From Halopenitus salinus (GTDB taxonomy: Archaea; Halobacteriota; Halobacteria; Halobacteriales; Haloferacaceae): a DNA stretch of 64,000 bases. Under the pieces are notes generated by a model. The model searched no databases. It was not told the DNA's origin and saw only the letters and a program-made list of their open reading frames with translations. The position numbers and the translations under genes were made by a program. Location: NCBI RefSeq assembly GCF_042662125.1, contig NZ_JBHSXL010000003.1, positions 124,001 through 188,000 on the forward strand, in the 5' to 3' direction. Of this stretch, positions 8,532 through 16,201 are shown in pieces. Position 1 is the stretch's first letter. Every line of letters begins with the position of its first letter.

Positions 8532-10169
8532 CTACGAGGGAACCTCGCCCTGGTTCTGCTCCTCGAGGCGGGTGAGGACTCGGTCGCGAACGAGACTCGG
8601 CGTCTCCTCGGCGGTGTGCTGTCCGGCGATCGCCTCGCTGATCGTCTCGTTGATGTCGGTCCAGCGGATCGGGTCGCTGGGCCAGACGTCCCACGGGCCA
8701 CCGGTGTTGGAGTACTGATCGCCGTACTCGTTCCAGTTCTCGATGGACTGCGCGAAGTTCTGTGGCAGTTCGTAGTTGTTCAAGACAGGATCGCGCATGG
8801 GAGCGAAGCCCGGGATGGACTCGTAGTGTTCGCCCCAGGCTGGGAGCACGAAGTCCTCGTCCTGGAAGAGGTACTGCGCGAGCGCCCAGGCGCCGTCCTG
8901 TTGGTCGCTGGAGACGTCGCTGAACATACAGTGTGCCTGCTCGAGACCCCAGACGTGTCCGCCGTGTTCGCCGGAGTGGCCGCTGAGGTCGTCGATGCCG
9001 ATGGCGTCGCCGAAGTCCGGATCGAGGCTCGGGTTCGGAAGCAGCATGAAGTCGCCCTCGCCGTCGTGCCAGCCGATCTGGGCGTCCTCGGAGACGGAAT
9101 ACCACCGGTTCGCCGTCGGAGTCGCGTAGGTGAACGAGGCGACCTGGCCGCTGATCATCAGCGCCGGGATCTCCTCGTCGCCACGCTGTGCGGACTCGTC
9201 GCTGCTGAACTCGTCCGCGAGGTTCACGCAGGCTTTGATCATTCCGTCGGTCTTCTGGCGGTCCTCCTCCATGTCCTCGTTGTTGATGACTACGTCGGGG
9301 TCGTCTCCCGAACCGCGGATCCAGGGGTCGGTACCGCCCTCGTAGGCGGTCCGTGCATAGCCCCAGTAGGACTCGAGGTCGCCCGGAACGCCGGTCTCCT
9401 CGTAGGCGATGATGTCCTGTTCCTCGTCGATCGTCTGGAGGACGTCGTAGAACTGGCTCCAGGTCGCCAGGTCCTCGAAGGGATCCTCGACGCCCGCCTG
9501 CGAGAACGTCGCCGGACGGATGCCCAGATTGCTCGTGGTGTGACGGATCGCCCCGACCGACCACCAGTAGTCGCGGAAGTTCCCGACCTGCTGGCTGGCG
9601 CTCGTCAGGTCGTCCGGGAACGCGTCGCTCTCGTCCATGAAGGCGCCGTGATCGACGAGCCGGCCCTCCTGGAGGTACTGGATCCCGAGCCCGCCCGATT
9701 CGGCGAGCGCCGGAGCGTTACCGGCGGAGACCTGTGAGGTGAGCGTCTGCTGAATGTCACCGTAGGACGCCGTCTGGAGGTCGACCTCGTACCCCTCGTT
9801 CTTCGAGGCGAAGTCCTCCATCGAACTCTGGAAGTGCTGTTGGATGTCGGAGTTCTCCACGCCGTTGGCGGAGAGGAACGAAACGGAGACGGTGTCGCTG
9901 CCGCCGCCGTTGCCGTCTCCGTTCCCATCACCGTTGCCGCCGCCGTTTCCGTTGCCGCCACCGTTTCCGTTGCCGCCACCGTTTCCGTTGCCGCCGCCGT
10001 TTCCGTTGCCGCCGCCGTTTCCATTGCCGCTACAGCCCGCTAACGCACCCATCGCGCCGACGCTCGCTACGCCGGTAGTTAATTTCACGAAATCGCGGCG
10101 TGAGGCCCCGTCGGCCTCCGCACGCGTCTCCTCCATCTCCGTCTCGCCTCCACTGTCACTTCGTGACAT
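8532..10169 (-). CDS. extracellular solute-binding lipoprotein of sugar ABC transporter
   Basis: 545 residues. The N-terminus has a twin-arginine signal (Arg24-Arg25 in 'SRRDFVKLTTG') and a lipobox 'LAGC' with Cys46, so the protein is exported folded by Tat and lipid-anchored, as is common in haloarchaea. A Gly/Asn-rich linker (about residues 47-92) separates the anchor from a large periplasmic-binding fold of the MalE/UgpB class. It captures the substrate and hands it to the two permeases downstream. At 545 residues it is longer than MalE, partly because of the linker. The leaderless start is supported by a TATA box at 10194-10202. Confidence 0.9.
   Translation of the reverse strand: MSRSDSGGETEMEETRAEADGASRRDFVKLTTGVASVGAMGALAGCSGNGNGGGNGNGGGNGNGGGNGNGGGNGNGGGNGDGNGDGNGGGSDTVSVSFLSANGVENSDIQQHFQSSMEDFASKNEGYEVDLQTASYGDIQQTLTSQVSAGNAPALAESGGLGIQYLQEGRLVDHGAFMDESDAFPDDLTSASQQVGNFRDYWWSVGAIRHTTSNLGIRPATFSQAGVEDPFEDLATWSQFYDVLQTIDEEQDIIAYEETGVPGDLESYWGYARTAYEGGTDPWIRGSGDDPDVVINNEDMEEDRQKTDGMIKACVNLADEFSSDESAQRGDEEIPALMISGQVASFTYATPTANRWYSVSEDAQIGWHDGEGDFMLLPNPSLDPDFGDAIGIDDLSGHSGEHGGHVWGLEQAHCMFSDVSSDQQDGAWALAQYLFQDEDFVLPAWGEHYESIPGFAPMRDPVLNNYELPQNFAQSIENWNEYGDQYSNTGGPWDVWPSDPIRWTDINETISEAIAGQHTAEETPSLVRDRVLTRLEEQNQGEVPS
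9894..10031. repeat. in-frame Gly/Asn tandem repeat in lipoprotein linker
   Basis: Tandem copies of an 18-base unit (the minus strand encodes Gly-Asn-Gly-Asn-Gly-Gly) make a flexible linker just after the lipidated Cys. Copy number is likely to vary between strains because the unit is a multiple of three and slippage keeps the frame. Confidence 0.8.
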
Positions 10170-10193
10170 GCGAAAGTCCCTTACACCGATACA

Positions 10194-10202
10194 GATAAAT
10201 AA
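10194..10202 (-). promoter_or_regulatory. TATA box of the solute-binding protein gene
   Basis: The minus strand reads ttatttatc about 28 bases before the ATG at 10169. It lies in an AT-rich 120-base divergent region shared with the chaperonin-like gene at 10290. Confidence 0.7.
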
Positions 10203-10261
10203 TTATCCATAATTTTTAATGCGAGAGTGTTGGAAACAACTCACACGGCCGCGCGACACAT

Positions 10262-10267
10262 ATTTAT
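10262..10267 (+). promoter_or_regulatory. TATA box of the first chaperonin-like gene
   Basis: The sequence atttat lies within an AT-rich stretch about 25 bases before the GTG at 10290, supporting that GTG as a leaderless start. Confidence 0.6.
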
Positions 10268-10289
10268 TGGCCGAGACTCTCGGTAGCGT

Positions 10290-11849
10290 GTGACATCCGA
10301 TGACCTCGTCGCCGGCGTTCGAACGGTGTGTGACGTCGTCCGTGGATCGCTCGGCCCGTTCGGGGCGAGCCGACTGCTGATCCAAAAGGAGGGAAACGTC
10401 ACCGCAACGGCCTCCACTCGGGAGCTGCTCGAACGGTTGGACGTCGAGGACCCAGCGGTGACGCTCCTGGAGTCGACCGCGGAGGGGTTCGGCGATCGAC
10501 ACGGCGACGGCACGGGAACCGTCATCACGCTCGTCGGCGCCCTGTTGAGCGAGGCCGAGCGGCTCTCCGAGCTCGGCCTCCACCCGACCACGATCGAGCG
10601 GGGATATCGCGAGAGCCTGGAGACGGCGCTCGACGCGCTCGACCGCACGTCGAGACCGCTCTCGTCGGTCGGATCGACGGCGGTCGCGCGGACCGCCATG
10701 ACCGGAACGCGCGACCCACAGGTCAGAGAGCGGGTGGCAGACCGGATCGCGGAGGCCGTCGAGACGATCGGACCGCGGGCGCGAACCGACCTGACCGTGT
10801 TCTCCCGGACCGGCGGCGCGGTCGCGGAGACCGATCTCGTCCGCGGCGTCGTGACCGATCGCGGCCCGATCCTCGATTCGATGCCGCGATCGGCCACCGA
10901 CGGCATCGCGGTTCTGTCTGACTCCGTCGACGTCCCGCACATCGGAAGCATCGCCGGGCGGGTCAGCAAGCGCGTCGTTCTCGAGACGGACTCCTTCGAG
11001 GAGCGTCGGCGGATCGCCGACCGGGAGGCCGAGGAGTTCGCCGAGATCCTGGAGGCGGCCGTCGACGCCGGCTGCCGGGTGGTGATCACGGAGCGATCGG
11101 TCAACGAACGCGTCCAGTCCGCGCTCGCAGCACACGGAATCCTGGGAATCCAGCGCGTCGACGAGGACGTTCTCGCCCGAATCGCGCGCGCGACGGGCGC
11201 ACGAGTCGTTCCGGCGCTCGCCGAGATCGACGAGCGAGCGCTCGGAACCGGGACCGTCGAGGTGCAACGAAAGGCGGGCCGGGACGTGACCGTCGTCTCC
11301 TCGTCCGCCGGCGATCCCGTTTATACGCTGTTTTCGCGCGCGCCGGACCCACGAAGCGTTACCGCGTTCGAGGATTCCCTCGAGGCGGCGGTCGCGGCGA
11401 CCGCGGCGGTGGCCGAGGACGAGCGCGTGGTTCCGGGCGGCGGCGCCGCCGAGGCCACCGCGGCGCGGGCGGTCGAGGAGGCGGCCCGGTCGATCGACGA
11501 CCGCCACCAGCTCCCGGCCGAGGCGTTCGGCCGTGCGCTGGTCTCCGTCCCGCGCGCGCTCGCCGCGACCGCGGGAGTCGACGCCGGCCGGGCGGTCATC
11601 CGGATGCGCGTCGCCCGGACGGAGGGTCGCGACGCGATCGGGGTCGACGCGCTCGCCGGCGAGGTGACGAACGTGCTCGGCGAGGACCCGATCGTCGAGC
11701 CGACCGCGCTCAAACGCGCGATCCTGTCGGCGGCCACCGACGCCGCCGTTCAGCTGATCCGGATCGACGAGCAGCTCCCGGCGAACGATCTCTCCGAGGA
11801 GGAGTTCGATCCCCCGGAGGAGGTCGACATGCCGGCGCCGGGGAGCTGA
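10290..11849 (+). CDS. divergent group II chaperonin (thermosome-like) paralogue, N-terminally short
   Basis: 519 residues from a GTG start. It aligns over its full length with archaeal thermosome subunits: 'SLGPFGASRLL' (family SLGPKGMDKML), 'ERLDVEDPA', 'HGDGTGTVITLVGALL' (GDGTTTAVVLxGELL), 'GLHPTTIERGY', 'VPGGGAAEA' (GGGAPE) and 'RALAATAGVDA'. The order equatorial-intermediate-apical-equatorial is kept. It differs from true thermosomes in three ways seen directly: the N-D-G nucleotide loop is replaced by 'TASTRELL' (no Asp), GDGTTT is GDGTGT, and the usual 20-30 N-terminal residues are missing. By analogy with GroEL Asp52, ATP hydrolysis should be impaired. It is convergent with a second divergent paralogue. 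Confidence 0.85.
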   Translation: MTSDDLVAGVRTVCDVVRGSLGPFGASRLLIQKEGNVTATASTRELLERLDVEDPAVTLLESTAEGFGDRHGDGTGTVITLVGALLSEAERLSELGLHPTTIERGYRESLETALDALDRTSRPLSSVGSTAVARTAMTGTRDPQVRERVADRIAEAVETIGPRARTDLTVFSRTGGAVAETDLVRGVVTDRGPILDSMPRSATDGIAVLSDSVDVPHIGSIAGRVSKRVVLETDSFEERRRIADREAEEFAEILEAAVDAGCRVVITERSVNERVQSALAAHGILGIQRVDEDVLARIARATGARVVPALAEIDERALGTGTVEVQRKAGRDVTVVSSSAGDPVYTLFSRAPDPRSVTAFEDSLEAAVAATAAVAEDERVVPGGGAAEATAARAVEEAARSIDDRHQLPAEAFGRALVSVPRALAATAGVDAGRAVIRMRVARTEGRDAIGVDALAGEVTNVLGEDPIVEPTALKRAILSAATDAAVQLIRIDEQLPANDLSEEEFDPPEEVDMPAPGS

Positions 11850-11945
11850 TAGGCAGGCTCGACGAGCTGACGCAGCGATCGGGCGAACTGACGCAGCAAC
11901 ACGACGAACGAAACACGACTCCGGTTCGCTTCGCCGATCACTCGA

Positions 11946-13601
11946 TCACTCGTTTTCGGGACGCGGCGTGTATCCCTGTAACTGGACGTTCGGGTACAAC
12001 ACCGCGTCGACGGTGAGCAGCCGCTCGGCGGCGGCCGCCGCCGTCTCGATGGCCTGTGAGAAGACGCGGCGCGGCTCGAGCACGCCCGCCTCGAGGGCGT
12101 CCATCGGCTCGCCCGTCGCCGGATCGACGCCCGCCGTCGAGCGTCCCTCGACCGCGTGGGCCGTTCGAAGCGCGGTCACGGCGTCGATCGGATCGTGGCC
12201 CGCGTTCCGGGCGAGGGCTCGCGGCAGCCGTTCGAGCGCGTCCGCGAACCCCGAGAGCGCGAGTTGCTCGTGACCCGTCGTCGATCGCGCGGTCGCGTCG
12301 ACCGCCGTCGCCACCGCCATGGCCGAGGCGCCCGCGCCGGGAAGGACCTGCCCGTCGATCGCCGCGGTTCCCGCGGTCTCGAGCGCGTCCTCGAGCGCCT
12401 CCTCGCGTCGGGCCGTCTCCGCGGCCGTGGCGCCGCCCGTGGTCAGCGTACAGACGGCGCCCGGACAGTCCTCGAAGACGGTCCAGACCGACCCGTCCAC
12501 CTCGCGCTGGGTGACTCGACCCGCCCGTCCGAGCCGCTCCTCGCTCAGATCGGCGACGTCGGAGACCGCCGTTCCGCCGGTCGCGCGGGCGAGGCGGTAG
12601 ACGTCCTCCTTCGGATAGGTCGCCTTGTCGACGACCGCGATGCCCGCCCGCTCGAGCGCACGCGCGATCGGCTCCTCGAGCGCCTCCTGACAGACCAACA
12701 CGTCGACGCCCGCGGATCGGAGATCCGTCGCCATCGACTCCAGGTAGGCGGCGAGTTCGGAGGTGTATCGGTCCGCGCCCTCCGCCGTGGACAGCGTGAC
12801 GTCGTCGATCACCGACGCGGTCTCCTCGGGATCGATCTCCGCATCGAGGATGGCGACGGTCGCGTCCTCGATCGGCCCCTCCAGGTCCCGCCCGGTCGGA
12901 TCCGCGTCCGCCGGCCGCGAGAGGACGAGCCCGTCGTGGATCCCGGCCTCGACGCCCCGGCTGGCGAGCACCTTCGCGTCGTCGGTGTTGATCCACCGAT
13001 CCTCGGTGGCCGCGGCGAGACGGTCGATCGCGGTCGCGACGTGGCCGGCGAGCCGCTCGCGAACCGCCGGATCGAGCGCGGTGGTCATCGTCGTGGCGGC
13101 CACGTCGGCGATCGTTTCGTGATCGTCGGGTTCGACCGGACGGGCGAGCTCGTCGAGCACCTCGCCGGCCCGCGAGCGCGCGATCGCGTGCCCGATGACG
13201 ACGCTGCTCGGCGCGACGCCCTGCTCTATGAGTTCGACGCCCTCGTCCACGAGCGCGCCGGCCAACAGCACGGCCGTGGTGGTTCCGTCGTGGAGCCCGC
13301 CGTGCATGTCGGCGACCGAATCGACGAACAGCGCGGCGATCGGATGGGTGAATCCGCCGCCGCGTTCGATGGCCTCGAGCAGGCGTCCGGCGTCGTCGAT
13401 CCGCAGCGTCTCGGGACGGTTCTGGAGGTCCTCCGTGTGGACGAGCTTCTCCATGCCACGAGGCCCGTACGTCGACTCGACGAGCCCGACCGTCGCGTCG
13501 ACGGCCCGGAGAACGTAGCGACGCGCGTCCTCGTCTTGAAGCGTCCACTCGCTGCGATCGCGTCCCGACAGGCGTGCGCCATCCGTGTGCTCGACGGCCA
13601 T
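11946..13601 (-). CDS. divergent group II chaperonin (thermosome-like) paralogue with conserved ATPase residues
   Basis: 551 residues. Clear thermosome landmarks are 'STYGPRGMEKLV', 'LRIDDAGRLLEAI' (N-D-G loop changed to D-D-A but Asp kept), 'LHDGTTTAVLLAGAL', 'LEDALETA' with the catalytic-type Asp, 'LPGAGASAM' in place of GGGAPE, and a very well conserved tail 'GVDPATGEPMDALEAGVLEPRRVFSQAI'. It therefore looks ATPase-competent, unlike its convergent neighbour 96 bases away. It is not an ordinary CCT1-3 subunit of haloarchaea, which keep all motifs intact. A TATA-like element at 13625-13632 supports a leaderless ATG at 13601. Co-assembly with the neighbour or with the main thermosome is inference. 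Confidence 0.87.
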   Translation of the reverse strand: MAVEHTDGARLSGRDRSEWTLQDEDARRYVLRAVDATVGLVESTYGPRGMEKLVHTEDLQNRPETLRIDDAGRLLEAIERGGGFTHPIAALFVDSVADMHGGLHDGTTTAVLLAGALVDEGVELIEQGVAPSSVVIGHAIARSRAGEVLDELARPVEPDDHETIADVAATTMTTALDPAVRERLAGHVATAIDRLAAATEDRWINTDDAKVLASRGVEAGIHDGLVLSRPADADPTGRDLEGPIEDATVAILDAEIDPEETASVIDDVTLSTAEGADRYTSELAAYLESMATDLRSAGVDVLVCQEALEEPIARALERAGIAVVDKATYPKEDVYRLARATGGTAVSDVADLSEERLGRAGRVTQREVDGSVWTVFEDCPGAVCTLTTGGATAAETARREEALEDALETAGTAAIDGQVLPGAGASAMAVATAVDATARSTTGHEQLALSGFADALERLPRALARNAGHDPIDAVTALRTAHAVEGRSTAGVDPATGEPMDALEAGVLEPRRVFSQAIETAAAAAERLLTVDAVLYPNVQLQGYTPRPENE

Positions 13602-13624
13602 GGGAGTTCCTCACGCGGCGGCGC

Positions 13625-13632
13625 GGTTAAAT
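13625..13632 (-). promoter_or_regulatory. TATA-like element of the second chaperonin-like gene
   Basis: The minus strand reads catttaac about 27 bases before the ATG at 13601, consistent with leaderless transcription. Confidence 0.5.
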
Positions 13633-13663
13633 GTTCGTCGCCCGGGGCGGCGTCGCCGATCGA

Positions 13664-13909
13664 TCACTCGTGGGCCGCGTCCCACTCCTCCGGCTTCCGG
13701 ACGTTGCCGCAGACGGTACACTCGATGCGTCCCATCGTGTCCATCGCGGTGTCGAGGCTGCCGCAGTTCCCGCAGCGATAGCCCCAGCGGTCCTCGCCGC
13801 GATCGCTCACGTAGACCGCGTAGAACGGCCCCTCGCTGCCCCGCTCGCGTTCGGTCCGGTCGACGTAGACCCGATCGCCGTCCGACGACGTCACGACCTC
13901 GCGTTCCAT
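13664..13909 (-). CDS. small zinc-ribbon protein (DUF5816-like)
   Basis: 81 residues. The C-terminal half is a zinc ribbon: 'CGNCGS' (C-x2-C) and 'CTVCGN' (C-x2-C) about 18 residues apart. The N-terminal half is a short beta-rich region ('RVYVDRTERERGSEGPFYAVYVSD'). Such small haloarchaeal ribbons often bind nucleic acid or proteins; the partner is unknown. A strong TATA box (13931-13940) fixes the ATG at 13909 as leaderless. Confidence 0.75.
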   Translation of the reverse strand: MEREVVTSSDGDRVYVDRTERERGSEGPFYAVYVSDRGEDRWGYRCGNCGSLDTAMDTMGRIECTVCGNVRKPEEWDAAHE

Positions 13910-13930
13910 GCACGGAGGTAGTTCGGAACG

Positions 13931-13940
13931 ATATAAAAAC
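13931..13940 (-). promoter_or_regulatory. TATA box of the zinc-ribbon gene
   Basis: The minus strand reads gtttttatat, about 26 bases before the ATG at 13909. It is one of the clearest basal promoters in the window. Confidence 0.7.
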
Positions 13941-13998
13941 GATGGCGTGTCGACTCGCGGGAGGTCTCCCGCGACGCGGGCGATCTGATTCGTTCACC

Positions 13999-14370
13999 TC
14001 ACGTCCGGAAGGACTCCCCGCAGCCGCACTCGGAGACCACGTTCGGGTTCTCGACGTGGAAGCCGGCGGCCTGGAGGCCGCTCTCGTAATCGAGCGTGCT
14101 GCCGCCGATGTAGTTCTCGCTTGCTGGATCGACGAACACGCGCAGGCCGTGGCGCTCGACGATCAGGTCGTCGTCCTCCGGTTCGGTGTCAAAGCGCATC
14201 CCGTAGGAGAGGCCCGCACAGCCGCCCTGCTGGACGAACAGCCGGAGGCCGCCCTCCTCTACGTCCATTCCCTCCGAACGCATCAACGAGATCGCCTCCT
14301 CGGCGGCGCTCGGCGTCACCTCGATCGTCGATCCCGGGTCGGTTTCGGCGTCCGCCGCGTCGGTGCTCAT
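13999..14370 (-). CDS. iron-sulfur cluster carrier, HesB/IscA/ErpA family
   Basis: 123 residues. The three cluster-binding cysteines are present in 'GGCAGLSYGM' and the C-terminal 'ECGCGESF'. The A-type carrier accepts Fe-S clusters from the SUF scaffold and delivers them to apo-enzymes (established for the family). An acidic N-terminal extension of about 16 residues is a halophilic addition. A ferredoxin gene lies divergently next door, which fits an Fe-S theme. A TATA box at 14391-14398 supports the start. Confidence 0.92.
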   Translation of the reverse strand: MSTDAADAETDPGSTIEVTPSAAEEAISLMRSEGMDVEEGGLRLFVQQGGCAGLSYGMRFDTEPEDDDLIVERHGLRVFVDPASENYIGGSTLDYESGLQAAGFHVENPNVVSECGCGESFRT

Positions 14371-14390
14371 GCGAAGGTGTTCGCGTTCGA

Positions 14391-14398
14391 CGATAAAA
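14391..14398 (-). promoter_or_regulatory. TATA box of the IscA/ErpA-family gene
   Basis: The minus strand reads tttttatcg-like sequence about 25 bases before the ATG at 14370. Confidence 0.6.
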
Positions 14399-14483
14399 AC
14401 CCTGGCGACGACCGTCGTGACGTTGACGCCGGTCGTGGTAACGTGACGCCAACCGTCGCGACTCTCGACTCGCCTCCCGTCAG

Positions 14484-14490
14484 TTTATAT
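14484..14490 (+). promoter_or_regulatory. TATA box of the ferredoxin gene
   Basis: The sequence tttatat lies about 26-30 bases before the ATGs at 14510 and 14516, supporting a leaderless or nearly leaderless mRNA and excluding the ATG at 14489. Confidence 0.7.
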
Positions 14491-14515
14491 GCGGAGGCGC
14501 ACTCGATCGATGCAA

Positions 14516-14845
14516 ATGGCAATCGATCCGAACTTCGAGACCAACATGGAGGACGTGGGCGAGGAACACGGCGTGACGGTGTGGGGCCCGACCGAGCCTC
14601 CAGAGGAGCTCGGCGTCCGCGGCACCCACGTCGCGGTCGATTTCGACATCTGTCTCGCCGACGGCGCCTGTCTGGAGGACTGTCCCGTCGACGTCTTCGA
14701 GTGGGTCGACACGCCCGGCCACCCCGAAAGCGAGCGGAAGGCCAACCCGACAGACGAGGACCAGTGTATCGACTGCATGCTGTGTGTCGACGTCTGTCCG
14801 GTCGACGCGATCGACGTCGATCCCGGCCGCGAGAACCGCGTATAG
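14516..14845 (+). CDS. zinc-type 7Fe ferredoxin
   Basis: 109 residues from 'MAIDPNFETN'. The first cluster motif is 'CLADGACLEDCP', i.e. C-x2-D-x2-C-x3-C-P, in which Asp replaces the second Cys as in the [3Fe-4S] site of Sulfolobus/Thermoplasma-type ferredoxins. The second is a complete 'CIDCMLCVDVCP' [4Fe-4S] motif. The N-terminal extension 'EEHGVTVWGPTEPPEELGVRGTHV' is typical of this zinc-containing subfamily, though the zinc ligands themselves are not fully verifiable by eye. It transfers electrons for 2-oxoacid oxidoreductases and similar enzymes. An in-frame ATG at 14510 would add two residues. Confidence 0.9.
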   Translation: MAIDPNFETNMEDVGEEHGVTVWGPTEPPEELGVRGTHVAVDFDICLADGACLEDCPVDVFEWVDTPGHPESERKANPTDEDQCIDCMLCVDVCPVDAIDVDPGRENRV

Positions 14846-14880
14846 GGCCGACTCGACGCTGTGGGGTCCGGACGAGCGGC

Positions 14881-16086
14881 CTACAGCGCGGCGTCGAACG
14901 CCCGCTGCAGGTCCGCCTTCATGTCGTCGACGTGCTCGATGCCCACGGAAACGCGGATGAGCCCGTCCGAGAGCCCGGCGGCGAGCCGCTCCTCGCGCGG
15001 GATCGCGGCGTGGGTCATCGCTGCGGGCTGTTCGATCAGGCTCTCGACGCCGCCGAGCGACTCCGCGAGCGTGAACACCTCCGTCTCGGAGACGACCGTC
15101 GAGCCCTGCTCGAGAGTCCCGTCCAGCTCGAAGGAGAGCATCCCGCCGAAGTCGTCCATCTGCTCGCTCGCGAGCTCGTGTTGGGGGTGGCTCTCGAGGC
15201 CCGGGTAGTAGACCCGATCGACCGCCTCGTGCGCTTCGAGCCAGCGGGCCAGCTCGCGGGCGTTCTCACAGTGGCGATCCATCCGGACCGGCAGGGTCTT
15301 GGTCCCCCGGAGGACGAGGAAGCTGTCGAACGGCCCCGGCGTCGCACCCACCGAGTTCTGGTAGAAGCCGAGCCGCTCGTCGAGCCCGTCGCCGTCGACG
15401 ACGAGCGCGCCGCCGATCGTATCGGAGTGGCCACCGAGGTACTTCGTCAGCGACTGGCAGACGACGTCGGCGCCGAGTTCCAGGGGACGCTGTAGATACG
15501 GCGTCGCGAAGGTGTTGTCGACCGCACACAGCGCCTCGCCCTCGTGGGCGATGGCCGACAGCGCCTCGATGTCGTTGACGTTCATGAGCGGGTTCGTCGG
15601 CGTCTCGACCCAGACGAGCTCCGTCTCCGGACGCATGGCCTCGGCGACGGCCTCGTGGTCGGTCGTGTCCACGAATGTGGTCTCGACGTCGTACCCCTCG
15701 AAGACCTGCGTGAGAATGCGGTGGGTGCCGCCGTAGACGTCGTCGCCGGCGACGACGTGGTCGCCGGATTCGAGCAGGTTGAGGACCGTGTTTATCGCGG
15801 CCATCCCCGAGGCGAAACACCGGGCGTGGGTCCCCGACTCGAGGTCGGCGAGGTTCGCCTCCAGGTCCGTCCGGGTCGGGTTGGCCGTCCGGGAGTACTC
15901 GTAGCCGCGGTGTTCGCCCGGCGCGTCCTGCTCGTAGGTGGTGTTGGCGTGGATCGGCGTCATCAACGCGCCGGTCTCCGGATCCGGCTCCTGGCCGGCG
16001 TGGATCGCCCGGGTCTCGAACCGGAACGTCCCGGACGCGTCCACGCTCCGGTCGTCCTCGTCGTCTCGGTCGGGGTCGTCGCTCAT
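14881..16086 (-). CDS. PLP-dependent cystathionine gamma-synthase/lyase-family enzyme
   Basis: 401 residues. The fold-type I trans-sulfuration family is evident: 'YEYSRTANPTRTDLEANLADLE', 'ASGMAAINTVLNLL', 'VWVETPTNPLM', the PLP lysine in 'SLTKYLGGHSDTIGGAL' and the C-terminal 'RVSVGIEHVDD'. It makes or cleaves cystathionine, or sulfhydrylates an acylated homoserine; these activities cannot be separated by eye. The N-terminal 40 residues are acidic and variable. It is a single gene between the ferredoxin and rqcH. Confidence 0.9.
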   Translation of the reverse strand: MSDDPDRDDEDDRSVDASGTFRFETRAIHAGQEPDPETGALMTPIHANTTYEQDAPGEHRGYEYSRTANPTRTDLEANLADLESGTHARCFASGMAAINTVLNLLESGDHVVAGDDVYGGTHRILTQVFEGYDVETTFVDTTDHEAVAEAMRPETELVWVETPTNPLMNVNDIEALSAIAHEGEALCAVDNTFATPYLQRPLELGADVVCQSLTKYLGGHSDTIGGALVVDGDGLDERLGFYQNSVGATPGPFDSFLVLRGTKTLPVRMDRHCENARELARWLEAHEAVDRVYYPGLESHPQHELASEQMDDFGGMLSFELDGTLEQGSTVVSETEVFTLAESLGGVESLIEQPAAMTHAAIPREERLAAGLSDGLIRVSVGIEHVDDMKADLQRAFDAAL

Positions 16087-16201
16087 ACGGGTCGATGGAC
16101 GGGCGGGCGTGTGACTCTTGCCCTTCGGTCCAACGCCGGAAGCTTCCCCGCGTCCGCCGACATGCTGTCCACGTTCGCCGACGTCCGTCCGCCGTGGGGC
16201 C

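Noticed and set aside
9894..10031. repeats considered as a CRISPR array or intergenic repeat
   Set aside because: They are in-frame codon repeats coding for a Gly/Asn linker.
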